Assembly (NCBI GenBank): GCA_905221115.1
Contig: CAJNBX010000006.1
Location: forward strand, 1-64,000
Direction: 5' to 3'
From: a bacterium
GTDB lineage: Bacteria; Bacillota; Bacilli; Lactobacillales; Streptococcaceae
Length of the DNA stretch: 64,000 nucleotides
Below the pieces are notes generated by a model, which was given only the letters and a program-made list of their open reading frames with translations, did not search any database and had not been told where the DNA came from. Every line of letters begins with the position of its first letter. Positions within the stretch are counted from its first letter, which is position 1. Shown here piece after piece: positions 8,525-17,936 of the stretch. A program made the position numbers and the translations under genes.

Positions 8525-9841
8525 ATGTTAACTTATGATTTAATCGTTATCGGATTTGGTAAAGCTGGTAAAACACTAGCTGGTAAATTGGCTTCAGCTG
8601 GCAAAAAAGTTGCTCTCGTTGAACGTAGCAAAGCTATGTACGGTGGGACTTGTATCAACATCGGTTGTATCCCAACTAAGACTTTGCTAGTTGCTGCTGA
8701 GAAAGACTTGTCTTTTGAAGAAGTGATTGCTACCAAAAACACTATCACTGGTCGCCTCAACGGTAAAAACTATGCGACTGTTGCTGGTACAGGCGTAGAT
8801 ATCTTTGATGCGGAAGCTCACTTCCTTTCAAATAAAGTCATCGAAATCCAAGCTGGTGATGAAAAGAAAGAACTGACTGCTGAAACAATCGTCATCAACA
8901 CTGGTGCTGTTTCAAACGTCTTGCCAATCCCTGGACTTGTTACAAGCAAAAACGTCTTTGACTCAACAGGTATCCAAAACTTGGACAAATTGCCTGAAAA
9001 CCTTGGAGTCCTTGGTGGTGGAAATATCGGTCTTGAATTTGCTGGCCTTTACAATAAACTTGGAAGCAAGGTTACAGTCTTAGATGCCTTGGATACTTTC
9101 CTTCCTCGTGCAGAACCTTCCATCGCAGCTCTTGCTAAACAATACATGGAAGAAGACGGTATTGAATTGCTTCAAAATATCCGTACTACTGAAATTAAAA
9201 ATGACGGTGAGCAAGTGCTTGTCGTAACTGAAAATGAAACTTACCGTTTCGACGCCCTTCTTTACGCAACTGGACGCAAACCAAATGTAGAACCACTTCA
9301 ACTTGAAAATACAGATATTGAACTAACTGAACGTGGTGCTATTAAAGTAGACAAACATTGTCAAACAAACGTTCCTGGTGTCTTTGCAGTTGGGGATGTC
9401 AACGGTGGCCTTCAATTTACTTACATTTCACTTGATGACTTCCGTGTTGTCTACAGCTACCTTGCTGGAGATGGCAGCTACACACTTGAAGACCGTCTCA
9501 ATGTACCAAACACCATGTTCATCACACCTGCACTTTCACAAGTTGGTTTGACTGAAAGCCAAGCAGCTGATTTGAAACTTCCATACGCCGTTAAGGAAAT
9601 TCCTGTTGCAGCAATGCCTCGTGGTCACGTAAACGGAGACCTTCGCGGAGCCTTCAAAGCTGTGGTTAATACTGAAACAAAAGAAATTCTTGGAGCAAGC
9701 ATCTTCTCAGAAGGTTCTCAAGAAATCATCAACATCATCACTGTTGCTATGGACAACAAGATTCCTTACACTTACTTCACAAAACAAATCTTCACTCACC
9801 CAACCTTGGCTGAGAACTTGAATGACTTGTTTGCAATTTAA
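8525..9841 (+). CDS. har: RclA/Har-type flavoprotein disulfide reductase
   Basis: 438 residues, class I pyridine nucleotide-disulfide oxidoreductase. FAD-binding motif at the N-terminus (VIGFGKAGKTLA) and redox pair GGTCINIGCIPTK (Cys about 43 and 48). NAD(P)H fold at about 160 (GVLGGGNIGLEFAGL), second FAD motif VFAVGDVNG, and the C-terminal dimerisation domain ending FTHPTLAENLNDLF. It resembles the pneumococcal hypothiocyanous acid reductase Har and E. coli RclA, which reduce the thiol oxidant made by lactoperoxidase. The symbol rests on that family match and on its place next to murT. A strong AGGAGG and an extended -10 precede it; a terminator follows. Confidence 0.8.
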   Translation: MLTYDLIVIGFGKAGKTLAGKLASAGKKVALVERSKAMYGGTCINIGCIPTKTLLVAAEKDLSFEEVIATKNTITGRLNGKNYATVAGTGVDIFDAEAHFLSNKVIEIQAGDEKKELTAETIVINTGAVSNVLPIPGLVTSKNVFDSTGIQNLDKLPENLGVLGGGNIGLEFAGLYNKLGSKVTVLDALDTFLPRAEPSIAALAKQYMEEDGIELLQNIRTTEIKNDGEQVLVVTENETYRFDALLYATGRKPNVEPLQLENTDIELTERGAIKVDKHCQTNVPGVFAVGDVNGGLQFTYISLDDFRVVYSYLAGDGSYTLEDRLNVPNTMFITPALSQVGLTESQAADLKLPYAVKEIPVAAMPRGHVNGDLRGAFKAVVNTETKEILGASIFSEGSQEIINIITVAMDNKIPYTYFTKQIFTHPTLAENLNDLFAI

Positions 9842-9862
9842 GTTGAGATTTAGTCGTATCGA

Positions 9863-9885
9863 ACAGCCCTCTTGGGGCTGTTTTT
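9863..9885 (+). terminator. Terminator of the reductase gene
   Basis: ACAGCCC-TCTT-GGGGCTGT stem followed by five T, 22 bases after the stop. Confidence 0.85.
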
Positions 9886-9901
9886 ACTTCTGCGGAATCT
9901 C

Positions 9902-10006
9902 ATACTCTTCGAAAATCAAATTCAAACCACGTCAGCTTCACCTTGCCGTACTCAAGTACAGCCTGCGGCTAGCTTCCTAATTTGCTCTTTGATTTTCATT
10001 GAGTAT
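9902..10006 (-). repeat. BOX element (boxA-boxC, no boxB)
   Basis: 105 bp, with ends ATACTCTTCGAAAATC and GATTTTCATTGAGTAT. The inside contains the reverse complement of the known BOX motif TACGGCAAGG-GA-GCTGACG and a TGTACTTGAGTA hairpin. It lies directly upstream of the murT promoter. Confidence 0.9.
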
Positions 10007-10030
10007 CAAATCTGTCTTTTCCCTCTTTTA

Positions 10031-10046
10031 TGATATAATAGAAACA
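10031..10046 (+). promoter_or_regulatory. murT promoter predicting a leaderless message
   Basis: Extended -10 TGATATAAT at 10031-10039. With the usual spacing the start falls at 10046, which is the A of the murT ATG. The -35 region (TCTGTC) is poor, but TGn can compensate. There is no Shine-Dalgarno sequence between the -10 and the ATG. Confidence 0.6.
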
Positions 10047-11389
10047 TGAAATTAAAAACTACTTTGGGCCTTCTTGCTGGTCGTTCTTCCCACTTCGTTT
10101 TAAGCCGTCTTGGCCGAGGGAGTACGCTTCCAGGAAAACTTGCCCTTCAATTTGATAAAGATCTTTTACAAAACCTAGCTAAGAACTACGAGATTGTCGT
10201 GGTCACTGGAACCAACGGAAAAACCTTGACAACCGCCCTCACTGTCGGCATTTTAAAAGAGGTTTATGGTCAAGTTCTGACCAACCCAAGCGGTGCTAAC
10301 ATGATGACAGGAATTGCGACAACCTTCTTAACAGCCAAATCTTCAAAAACTGGGAAAAATATTGCCGTTCTAGAAATCGATGAAGCCAGTCTATCTCGTA
10401 TCTGTGACTATATCCGGCCAAGCCTTTTTGTCATCACGAATATCTTCCGTGACCAGATGGACCGCTATGGTGAGATTTACACAACTTACAAGATGATTTT
10501 GGATGCTATTCGTAAGGTGCCTACTGCCACTGTTCTCCTTAATGGAGACAGTCCACTTTTCTACAAGCCAGCTATTCCAAATCCTGTAGAGTATTTTGGT
10601 TTTGACTTGGAGAAAGGGCCAGCCCAGCTGGCTCACTATAATACAGAAGGGATTCTCTGTCCTGACTGCCAAGGCATCCTCAAATATGAGCATAATACCT
10701 ATGCAAACTTGGGTGCCTATATCTGTGAAGACTGTGGATGTAAACGTCCTGATCTCGACTATCGCTTGACAGAACTGGTTGAGTTGACCAACAATCGCTC
10801 TCGCTTTGTCATTGACGGCCAAGAATACGGCATCCAAATCGGTGGGCTCTATAATATCTATAACGCCCTAGCTGCGGTTGCCATCGCCCGTTTTCTCGGT
10901 GCAGATTCGCAACTCATCAAGCAAGGATTTGATAAGAGCCGTGCAGTCTTTGGACGCCAAGAAACCTTCCATATCGATGACAAGGAATGCACCCTCGTCT
11001 TGATTAAAAATCCAGTCGGTGCGACCCAAGCTATCGAAATGATTAAACTAGCTCCTTATCCATTTAGCCTATCTGTCCTCCTTAACGCTAACTATGCAGA
11101 TGGAATTGATACAAGCTGGATCTGGGATGCTGATTTTGAACAAATCACTGACATGGATATTCCCGAAATCAACGCTGGCGGTGTTCGCCATTCTGAAATT
11201 GCACGTCGTCTCCGAGTAACAGGCTATCCAGCTGATAAAATCACTGAAACAAGTAGTCTGGAGCAAGTTCTTAAGACCATTGAGAACCAAGACTGCAAGC
11301 ATGCTTATATTCTGGCTACCTATACTGCTATGCTTGAATTCCGTGAACTGCTGGCTAGTCGTCAGATTGTTAGAAAGGAGATGAACTAA
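10046..11389 (+). CDS. murT: Lipid II isoglutaminyl synthase, MurT subunit
   Basis: 447 residues, Mur-ligase-like. The ATP site [12 protein letters not shown] is near residue 53-64, the central Mur domain follows, and there is an inserted four-cysteine zinc ribbon (CPDC...CEDCGC, about 205-235). With GatD it amidates the D-Glu of lipid II to D-isoglutamine at the cytoplasmic face, a step needed for peptidoglycan cross-linking in pneumococcus. The stop overlaps the gatD ATG (TAATGG), fitting a 1:1 complex. The start has no ribosome site and appears to sit on the transcription start. Confidence 0.93.
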   Translation: MKLKTTLGLLAGRSSHFVLSRLGRGSTLPGKLALQFDKDLLQNLAKNYEIVVVTGTNGKTLTTALTVGILKEVYGQVLTNPSGANMMTGIATTFLTAKSSKTGKNIAVLEIDEASLSRICDYIRPSLFVITNIFRDQMDRYGEIYTTYKMILDAIRKVPTATVLLNGDSPLFYKPAIPNPVEYFGFDLEKGPAQLAHYNTEGILCPDCQGILKYEHNTYANLGAYICEDCGCKRPDLDYRLTELVELTNNRSRFVIDGQEYGIQIGGLYNIYNALAAVAIARFLGADSQLIKQGFDKSRAVFGRQETFHIDDKECTLVLIKNPVGATQAIEMIKLAPYPFSLSVLLNANYADGIDTSWIWDADFEQITDMDIPEINAGGVRHSEIARRLRVTGYPADKITETSSLEQVLKTIENQDCKHAYILATYTAMLEFRELLASRQIVRKEMN

Positions 11390-12171
11390 TGGTTTATACT
11401 TCACTTTCCTCAAAAGCTGGCAATTACCCCTATCAGCTCAACATTGCCCACCTCTACGGAAATCTCATGAATACATACGGTGACAATGGAAATATCCTCA
11501 TGCTTAAGTATGTGGCTGAAAAGCTGGGAGCCCATGTGACCGTTGACATCGTTTCTCTCCATGATAACTTTGATGAAAATCACTACGACATTGCCTTTTT
11601 CGGTGGCGGTCAAGACTTTGAACAAAGTATTATTGCAGACGATTTACCTGCTAAAAAAGAGAGCATTGACAACTACATCCAAAACGACGGCGTGGTTCTC
11701 GCTATCTGCGGTGGTTTCCAACTATTGGGGCAATATTATGTGGAAGCTTCAGGCAAACGCATCGAAGGGCTCGGTGTCATGGGCCACTACACCCTCAACC
11801 AGACCAATAACCGTTTTATTGGGGACATCAAGATTCACAATGAAGATTTCGATGAAACCTACTATGGATTTGAAAATCACCAGGGCCGTACCTTCCTCTC
11901 TGATGACCAAAAACCACTGGGACAGGTTGTCTATGGAAATGGAAATAACGAAGAAAAAGTCGGCGAAGGGGTTCATTACAAGAATGTCTTTGGTTCCTAC
12001 TTCCACGGACCTATCCTCTCTCGTAATGCCAATCTAGCTTATCGCCTAGTCACCACTGCCCTCAAGAAGAAATATGGTCAGGATATCCAACTCCCTGCCT
12101 ACGAGGATATTCTCAGCCAAGAAATCGCTGAAGAATATAGCGACGTCAAAAGCAAGGCTGACTTTTCTTAA
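11389..12171 (+). CDS. gatD: Lipid II isoglutaminyl synthase, GatD glutamine amidotransferase subunit
   Basis: 260 residues, CobB/CobQ-type class I glutamine amidotransferase. The nucleophile is Cys107 in [10 protein letters not shown] and the catalytic His is likely His206 in GSYFHGP. It releases ammonia from glutamine and passes it to MurT. Translationally coupled to murT (one-base stop/start overlap). The length is close to the family norm. A terminator follows, so murT-gatD is a two-gene operon. Confidence 0.93.
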   Translation: MVYTSLSSKAGNYPYQLNIAHLYGNLMNTYGDNGNILMLKYVAEKLGAHVTVDIVSLHDNFDENHYDIAFFGGGQDFEQSIIADDLPAKKESIDNYIQNDGVVLAICGGFQLLGQYYVEASGKRIEGLGVMGHYTLNQTNNRFIGDIKIHNEDFDETYYGFENHQGRTFLSDDQKPLGQVVYGNGNNEEKVGEGVHYKNVFGSYFHGPILSRNANLAYRLVTTALKKKYGQDIQLPAYEDILSQEIAEEYSDVKSKADFS

Positions 12172-12190
12172 AACAAGGAAAACCATATCA

Positions 12191-12224
12191 AAGAACTCCT
12201 CTATCTTACTGGAGTTCTTTTTGT
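12191..12224 (+). terminator. Terminator of murT-gatD
   Basis: AAGAACTCC and GGAGTTCTT arms around a 14-base loop followed by TTTTG, 20 bases after the gatD stop. Confidence 0.8.
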
Positions 12225-12298
12225 CTTTTCTTTTACCCTTCTCCCTTGCATTTTCTCTCATTTTTTGCCAAAATAGAGGAGTAGAAAGAAGGTAGCAT

Positions 12299-13381
12299 AT
12301 GTCTAAATTACAACAAATCGTAACATATCTTGAATCAGAAAAACTAGACGTCGCTGTCGTATCTGACCCCGTCACAATCAATTACCTCACTGGCTTTTAC
12401 AGTGATCCCCATGAACGCCAAATGTTCCTTTTTGTCCTAGCAGATCAAGAACCCCTCCTCTTTGTCCCAGCCCTTGAAGTTGAGCGTGCTACTAGCACTG
12501 TTTCCTTCCCAGTTGTGGGCTATGTGGATTCTGAAAATCCATGGCAAAAAATGAAACATGCTCTTCCACAGCTTGACTTCAAACGTGTCGCTGTTGAGTT
12601 TGACAATCTCATCTTGACCAAATATCATGGCTTGAAAATAGTCTTTGAAACTGCTGAGTTTGAAAACCTCACACCTCGTATCCAACGCATGCGCCTCATC
12701 AAATCAGCTGACGAAGTGCAAAAAATGATGGTTGCAGGTCTCTATGCGGACAAGGCTGTTAATGTTGGTTTTGATAATATTTCTCTTGATAAGACAGAGA
12801 CAGATATCATCGCTCAAATCGACTTTGCCATGAAACGTGAAGGTTATGAAATGAGCTTTGATACCATGGTCTTGACTGGTGATAATGCCGCAAATCCACA
12901 CGGTATTCCAGCAGCAAACAAAGTTGAAAATAACGCCCTTCTCCTCTTTGACCTTGGTGTTCTAGTCAACGGCTATGCGTCAGATATGACTCGTACAGTC
13001 GCAGTCGGCAAACCTGACCAATTCAAGAAAGACATTTATAACTTGACTCTTGAAGCCCAACAAGCTGCTCTTGACTTTATCAAGCCAGGAGTGACTGCCC
13101 ATGAAGTGGACCGCGCTGCCCGTGAGGTCATCGAAAAAGCTGGTTACGGAGAGTACTTCAACCACCGTCTTGGTCATGGTATCGGTATGGATGTCCACGA
13201 ATTCCCATCTATCATGGAAGGAAACGACATGGTCATTGAAGAAGGCATGTGCTTCTCTGTTGAACCAGGTATCTATATCCCTGGTAAAGTCGGTGTCCGT
13301 ATTGAAGACTGCGGTGTTGTTACCAAGGATGGCTTTGACCTCTTTACAAGCACCAGCAAAGACTTGCTTTATTTTGATTAA
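12299..13381 (+). CDS. pepQ: Xaa-Pro dipeptidase (M24 family)
   Basis: 360 residues. The N-terminal creatinase-like domain (1-125) is followed by the pita-bread metallopeptidase domain. The metal ligands are visible: two Asp in LLFDLGVLVNGYASDMTRT, His in LGHGIGMDVHE, Glu in CFSVEPGIYIPG and Glu in VRIEDCGVV. It releases amino acids from dipeptides with C-terminal proline in the cytoplasm. ATG at 12299 follows GAAAGAAGG. It sits as a single gene after murT-gatD and before two BOX elements. Confidence 0.93.
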   Translation: MSKLQQIVTYLESEKLDVAVVSDPVTINYLTGFYSDPHERQMFLFVLADQEPLLFVPALEVERATSTVSFPVVGYVDSENPWQKMKHALPQLDFKRVAVEFDNLILTKYHGLKIVFETAEFENLTPRIQRMRLIKSADEVQKMMVAGLYADKAVNVGFDNISLDKTETDIIAQIDFAMKREGYEMSFDTMVLTGDNAANPHGIPAANKVENNALLLFDLGVLVNGYASDMTRTVAVGKPDQFKKDIYNLTLEAQQAALDFIKPGVTAHEVDRAAREVIEKAGYGEYFNHRLGHGIGMDVHEFPSIMEGNDMVIEEGMCFSVEPGIYIPGKVGVRIEDCGVVTKDGFDLFTSTSKDLLYFD

Positions 13382-13391
13382 TATTCATCTA

Positions 13392-13542
13392 ATACTCAAT
13401 GAAAATCAAAGAGCAAACTAGGAAACTAGCCTCAGGTTGCTCAAAACACTGTTTTGAGGTTGTGGATAGAACTGACGAAGTCAGTAACCATATCTACGGC
13501 AAGGCGACGTTGACGAGGTTTGAAGAGATTTTCGAAGAGTAT
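13392..13542 (+). repeat. BOX element (boxC-boxB-boxA)
   Basis: 151 bp: boxC start ATACTCAATGAAAATCAAAG, one boxB (CTCAAAACACTGTTTTGAGG and GACGAAGTCAG), and boxA with TACGGCAAGGCGACGTTGACG ending TTCGAAGAGTAT. Confidence 0.92.
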
Positions 13543-13558
13543 AAAATCTTCCCACAAT

Positions 13559-13605
13559 AAAACGCATAATATCAAGTTTTCAACACCTGATACTATGCGT
13601 TTTTC
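13559..13605. terminator. Hairpin between the two BOX elements
   Basis: AAAACGCATA and TATGCGTTTT arms with inner ATATCA/TGATAC pairing and T runs on both strands. It can end pepQ on the plus strand and possibly the vitamin transporter operon on the minus strand. Confidence 0.7.
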
Positions 13606-13636
13606 TGATTTTTAAGACTTTTGACTCAGCCTCTTT

Positions 13637-13741
13637 ATACTCAATGAAAATCAAAGTGCAAACTAGGAAGCTAGCCGCAGGCTGTACTTGAGTACGGCAA
13701 GGTGAAGCTGACGTGGTTTGAATTTGATTTTCGAAGAGTAT
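13637..13741 (+). repeat. BOX element (boxC-boxA) ending on the stop codon of the next gene
   Basis: 105 bp, ATACTCAATG to GAGTAT, with TGTACTTGAGTACGGCAAGG inside and no boxB. Its last base (13741) is the last base of the TAA stop of the minus-strand S-component gene. Confidence 0.9.
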
Positions 13742-14202
13742 TACTTAATCTTCTTGATACTTTGACTAATAATAAATCCTACAATCATCCCTACCATATT
13801 TTGCATGAAATTTGGTAAAATTTCTGGTAGGGCTGCAGCCCAGCCATTCATCAAAGTTGAACCCAAGGCGTAACCCCCTACCATGGCAATCGTTGCTAAG
13901 ATAAGGCCCAACCACTGAGTTTTTCCTTTAAATCCTGCGAAAAATCCCTGCAAGCCATGGTTGACCAAACTAAAGAACATCCACTGAGGATAGCCTGATA
14001 AGAGGTCAATCAAGAAACCTGCTAGTCCTCCTACTACAGCCCCTTCACGACTACCAAAGTAGAAGGCCGTAAAGAAGACACCCGCATCTAAAAGAGTTAG
14101 AATGCCTGTCGGTGTTGGAATTTTTAAGAAATAACCTAGAACCACAGAGAGGGCGGTTAATAGGGATACAAGGGCGATTTTAGTTGTTTTGGTTTGCTTC
14201 AT
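13741..14202 (-). CDS. ECF transporter S component, probably for vitamin B6
   Basis: 153 residues with five or six predicted membrane helices and the Gly/Ala-rich faces typical of ECF S components. It overlaps the pyridoxal/HMP-type kinase gene by 23 bases, which ties it to import of the kinase substrate (pyridoxine-type vitamers more likely than thiamine precursors, since no thi genes are near). It would use the shared EcfAA'T energy module encoded elsewhere. The substrate is inferred from the operon only. A BOX element touches its stop codon. Confidence 0.75.
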   Translation of the reverse strand: MKQTKTTKIALVSLLTALSVVLGYFLKIPTPTGILTLLDAGVFFTAFYFGSREGAVVGGLAGFLIDLLSGYPQWMFFSLVNHGLQGFFAGFKGKTQWLGLILATIAMVGGYALGSTLMNGWAAALPEILPNFMQNMVGMIVGFIISQSIKKIK

Positions 14203-14953
14203 ATTGTCTTACTCCATACTGATCTGCTTGTGCAATGGCACGGTAAACGAAAGCCTTAGAGCTTTCGACTGCTGGTAAAAGTTCATCACCTTTGACTAGA
14301 TGACTGGCAATGCTGGAAGCAAAGGTACAACCTGCACCAGCATTTTGCCCTTGAATGACAGAATTTTCTAGAACTGTAAAGTTTTGTCCATCATAAAAGA
14401 CATCCACAGCCTTGTCCTGACTAAGGCGATTGCCTCCCTTAATAATGACTGCTGGCGCTCCTAAATCATGCAATTTCTGTGCTGCATTTTTCATGTCTTC
14501 CAAGGTTTTAATTTCCTGACCAGCTAATAATTCTGCTTCTGGAAGGTTAGGCGTAATCACGCTGACATGAGGGAAAAAGCGAATCAACTCTTGGCAGAGT
14601 TCACTAACTGCTACGTCGTGCGTTTCCTTGCAGACCAAGACAGGGTCCAGAACCACAGGCACTCCTGGGCGTTGCTTGATAAAGTCCAATGCCTTCTCAG
14701 CCACACTGACAGTAGGAAGAAGACCAATCTTAATTCCTACAAATTCCACATCACGCAGGCTATCTAATTCATGTTGAAAAATGGTATCGTCAGTTGGAAA
14801 GACTTCAAATCCTTTTTCTGTCAAGGCTGTCAAACAAGTCACTGCTACAAAGCCATGCAAGCCGTTCAAGGTATAGGTAGCCAAATCCGCGGACAAACCA
14901 CCACCACTAAAAATATCATTTCCAGAAAGTGCTAAAATACGATTATTCTTCAT
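14180..14953 (-). CDS. pdxK: Pyridoxine/hydroxymethylpyrimidine kinase family (PdxK/ThiD)
   Basis: 257 residues, ribokinase fold of the ThiD/PdxK group. The N-terminus [18 protein letters not shown] matches the substrate loop and [14 protein letters not shown] is the anion-hole/catalytic motif with the active-site Cys. It phosphorylates pyridoxal or pyridoxine (or HMP) with ATP. The middle gene of truA-pdxK-S component, overlapping both neighbours. The choice of B6 over thiamine is inferred from the ThiD-like PdxK enzymes of Gram-positives and from the context. Confidence 0.8.
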   Translation of the reverse strand: MKNNRILALSGNDIFSGGGLSADLATYTLNGLHGFVAVTCLTALTEKGFEVFPTDDTIFQHELDSLRDVEFVGIKIGLLPTVSVAEKALDFIKQRPGVPVVLDPVLVCKETHDVAVSELCQELIRFFPHVSVITPNLPEAELLAGQEIKTLEDMKNAAQKLHDLGAPAVIIKGGNRLSQDKAVDVFYDGQNFTVLENSVIQGQNAGAGCTFASSIASHLVKGDELLPAVESSKAFVYRAIAQADQYGVRQYEANQNN

Positions 14954-15692
14954 AACGAATCTCCTTTAAATACAAACCATTTGGTGCTGCCGTTGGACCA
15001 GCAAGTTGCCTGTCCTTCTTCTCCAAGATCAGGTCAATCTGCTCTACTGGCATTCGGTTGTTTCCGATTTTGAGCAGTGTACCCACCATATTGCGAATCT
15101 GCTTATACAAGAAGCCATTTCCTGAAAAGGTAAAAGTCAAAAATTGTCCTGTCTCATCAACCCTGAGACTAGCTTCTGTGATGGTGCGAACCTTATCCTC
15201 CACACTGGTTCCAGAGGCTGTAAAGCCTGTGAAATCGTGGGTGCCCTCTAGCTTTTTGATTGCCATCTGCATCCGTTCCACGTCAAGCGGATAAGGAAAG
15301 TAAGTGGCATAGTGACGTCGCATGGGATTTTTAGGACGCCCCCTATCCACAATAAACTCATAGGTCTTACTATGCTTGGCATAACGGCAATGAAAATCAT
15401 CTGCCACAAGCTCAATTGAAATCACATCTATATCTTCAGGGGATTGGGTATCCAAGGCAAAACGGAGCTTCTCCTCATCCATCTGATAGGGCAGGTCAAA
15501 ATGAATGACCTGTCCCAGGGCATGAACCCCACTATCTGTCCTACCAGCACCGTGAACAATAATGGCTTGCCCCTTATTCAATCTAGTCAAGGTTTTTTCA
15601 ATTTCCTCCTGAACGCTACGCGCATGAGACTGGCGCTGAAAACCAGCAAAGGCGTAACCGTCATAGGAAATAGTTGCTTTATATCTCGTCAT
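14943..15692 (-). CDS. truA: tRNA pseudouridine(38-40) synthase TruA
   Basis: 249 residues. The catalytic Asp lies in [15 protein letters not shown] (about residue 52), and the family start [18 protein letters not shown] and the late [17 protein letters not shown] motif are intact. It isomerises uridines 38-40 in the anticodon arm. First gene of the operon with pdxK and the S component; its stop overlaps pdxK by 11 bases. Confidence 0.95.
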   Translation of the reverse strand: MTRYKATISYDGYAFAGFQRQSHARSVQEEIEKTLTRLNKGQAIIVHGAGRTDSGVHALGQVIHFDLPYQMDEEKLRFALDTQSPEDIDVISIELVADDFHCRYAKHSKTYEFIVDRGRPKNPMRRHYATYFPYPLDVERMQMAIKKLEGTHDFTGFTASGTSVEDKVRTITEASLRVDETGQFLTFTFSGNGFLYKQIRNMVGTLLKIGNNRMPVEQIDLILEKKDRQLAGPTAAPNGLYLKEIRYEE

Positions 15693-15770
15693 AATTTCTA
15701 TTCTATCAAGAAATTAATCTATAGACAAGGTTCTAAAGTAAATACTGTCTGGGTACAAAAAACTCAAAAG

Positions 15771-15795
15771 AAAAACTTAGGAAACCAATCCTAAG
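15771..15795 (-). terminator. Terminator overlapping the MFS stop codon
   Basis: CTTAGGA-TTGGTT-TCCTAAG stem followed by TTTTTC on the minus strand. The upstream arm includes the MFS TAG stop codon, so the terminator starts inside the coding sequence. Confidence 0.8.
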
Positions 15796-16942
15796 CTCTC
15801 TTTTGAAGTAGGTACATGACAAAGATAGAGGTTACAATCAACCAAGATCCTAAGATGGCAAAGACCAACATCCCATTTTGTGTTAGCAAGCCAATTGCAC
15901 CTAGAACAAATGGGGTCGTAAAGGCTCCAAAACTACAGCCTAATACAGCAAATGAAGTTGCTTGATTAAGGAGTTTAGCTGGAATTCTTTCAGAGACAAG
16001 TTGAAAGACCGTCGTCAAGGCTACACTGTAGGCAAAACCAGCCAGAATACTTCCTGCTACTACAACCCACAAGGATGGAGACAGGGCAATCACGATTTGC
16101 CCCAAGCCGAAGGTAATACCCGACCAGAGGAGCAACTTTTCTTTAAAGACAGAAATCAAGAAAGAAAAACTCACACCAGCTACGATCCCGATCAACTGCA
16201 TGACACTAAGAACAAAACTAGATAACTGGGCATCTCCAAGCCCTCTTTCCACCATCAAGCTTGGAATACGGATGGTAATAGCTGTATTGGTACAAACTAC
16301 AACTGCCGCTTCGATAGCTAGGATAAAAATCAAGCCTTTCATTTCTCGAGTTAAACGACTTGCTTCCTTCTCCTTTTTCCTAACTTCTTTCTTTTCTTTT
16401 CCATAAGGTACAAAGAACAGATAAAGGATCAGCACCAAAAATCCAGCACTATAGGCTAGGAAGGTAGCTGTCCAACCAAAGGCCAACAACTGACCGACTG
16501 CCAAGGTAATGAGAGAAGCTCCAACGACTTCTGCGGAACCGCGTAGCCCTAGCATCTGAATTCGCGTTTTCCCTTGATAACGCTCACTGATGATAGAAAT
16601 AGCCTTAGCATTGATCATCCCAACGCCCAAGCCAAAAAGAATCCGTGTTCCAAAGACAAAAGGATAGGCTTGATACCAGAAGGGAGCCGTTCCACTCAGT
16701 GATAAAATCAACAATCCCAAACTAATCTGTAAGCGCTCAGGGAATATTTTTTCTAAGAAACCATTTAGTAGTAACATAATCATGATCCCAAAAGATGGCA
16801 AGCTCGCCAAGAGCTCAATTTGTTCCTTAGGATATCCTTGATAATAGTCAAACATGGCTGGTAGGGCACTTGAAATCGAAAAGGACGTAATCAAAACGAG
16901 GGAGAGAGCCAAAATACTGGCCCGTTCTAAAAATTGTTTCAT
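15791..16942 (-). CDS. Major facilitator superfamily transporter
   Basis: 383 residues from the ATG at 16942 (MKQFLERASILALSL). An in-frame ATG 75 bases upstream would add a poorly conserved-looking extension, so I prefer the shorter form. About twelve hydrophobic segments, with a basic and acidic central loop (GKEKKEVRKKEKEASR, about 190-210) between the two halves, and a motif-A-like GTRILFGLGVGM region. Probably an exporter or small-molecule permease in the cytoplasmic membrane; the substrate cannot be told. It stands alone between truA and a BOX element. Confidence 0.8.
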   Translation of the reverse strand: MKQFLERASILALSLVLITSFSISSALPAMFDYYQGYPKEQIELLASLPSFGIMIMLLLNGFLEKIFPERLQISLGLLILSLSGTAPFWYQAYPFVFGTRILFGLGVGMINAKAISIISERYQGKTRIQMLGLRGSAEVVGASLITLAVGQLLAFGWTATFLAYSAGFLVLILYLFFVPYGKEKKEVRKKEKEASRLTREMKGLIFILAIEAAVVVCTNTAITIRIPSLMVERGLGDAQLSSFVLSVMQLIGIVAGVSFSFLISVFKEKLLLWSGITFGLGQIVIALSPSLWVVVAGSILAGFAYSVALTTVFQLVSERIPAKLLNQATSFAVLGCSFGAFTTPFVLGAIGLLTQNGMLVFAILGSWLIVTSIFVMYLLQKRA

Positions 16943-17065
16943 GAAATCTCTTTCTATATTTTCTCTTAATCTTCTACTCTTTTGAGAATTATAAAGCAAG
17001 AAAAGAAGAAGTCCCATTGGTTTGTAGACTCCTTCTTAAGCTCGAAAATGAATCCCTTTTATCTT

Positions 17066-17305
17066 ATACTCAATGAAAATCAAAGAGCAAACTAGGAAGC
17101 TAGCCGCAACTTGCTCAAAGCACTGCTTTGAGGTTATAGTTAAAACTGACGAAGTCAGCTCAAAACATGTTTTTGAGGTTGCGGATAAAACTGACGAAGT
17201 CAGCTCAAAGCACTGCTTTGAGGTTGTAGATGAAACTGACGAAGTCAGTCACATATATACCCTAAGGCGAAACTGACATGGTTTGAAGAGATTTTCGAAG
17301 AGTAT
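17066..17305 (+). repeat. BOX element with three boxB copies
   Basis: 240 bp: boxC (ATACTCAATGAAAATC), three boxB units of about 45 bp each ending in GACGAAGTCAG, then boxA ending TTCGAAGAGTAT. The last base is shared with the TAA stop codon of the following minus-strand gene (17305-17307). Confidence 0.93.
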
Positions 17306-17934
17306 TAGGATGACTTTCTCTTGATTTTCTTGATAAAGTAGAAGATAAATCCTGCCACCATATAGGCAACAAAGATAATCAGACACCACTTGAACACGAC
17401 ATCCCAACCCTTGTTCACATTCAAAAAGAAGTAAGGGAAGGGACTGACCTTAGAATTAGGAATGTCTAGTTTCAGTACCAAGCCATTAAAAAGAGCAAAA
17501 ATCATATACAGCAAGGGTAAAATCGTCCACACAACTGGATCCCAGATTTTGTATTGACCCTGTTTGTCAAAAAAGAGGGTATCCGCTAAAAACCAGAGAG
17601 GGACGATATAGTGGCAAAGGAAATTTTCCAGAGTATAGAAATTAGTCGCAATGGGCGCTAAGAGGAAATGGTAAATCACACAGGTAATCATAATACTCAT
17701 GGTGACCCCACCTTTTAAGCGCAAGAGACTTGGCCTTTGCCAGTTTTCACCTAAACGGCTCATAACCTTTAGAAGATAGAGCGTAAAAATCGCTACTAAA
17801 AGATTTGACAGAACCGTATAATAGAGCAACATCCCAAATCCACCATGCTTGGCGATTTCAAGATAAACTCCCGTGAAAGCCGCTAGAAACAAGAAGATAC
17901 GGCTATAAAATACAAGTTTGTAGTTCTTTGACAT
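17305..17934 (-). CDS. Pr6Pr-family integral membrane protein
   Basis: 209 residues with six predicted membrane helices. It contains the His-bearing segments TCVIYHFLLAP and NFLCHYIVPLWFLADTLFF, typical of the Pr6Pr (FAR-17a/AIG1-like) family. Function in streptococci is unknown. The start is 2 bases after the yjdM stop, so the two are cotranscribed. The C-terminus is basic (FIKKIKRKSS). Its stop codon coincides with the end of a BOX element. Confidence 0.8.
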   Translation of the reverse strand: MSKNYKLVFYSRIFLFLAAFTGVYLEIAKHGGFGMLLYYTVLSNLLVAIFTLYLLKVMSRLGENWQRPSLLRLKGGVTMSIMITCVIYHFLLAPIATNFYTLENFLCHYIVPLWFLADTLFFDKQGQYKIWDPVVWTILPLLYMIFALFNGLVLKLDIPNSKVSPFPYFFLNVNKGWDVVFKWCLIIFVAYMVAGFIFYFIKKIKRKSS

Positions 17935-17936
17935 GC

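Noticed and set aside
17073..17276. Plus-strand 67-codon frame with 15-residue repeats (SKHCFEV...TDEVS)
   Set aside because: It is the three boxB units of a BOX element read as codons; no ribosome site.
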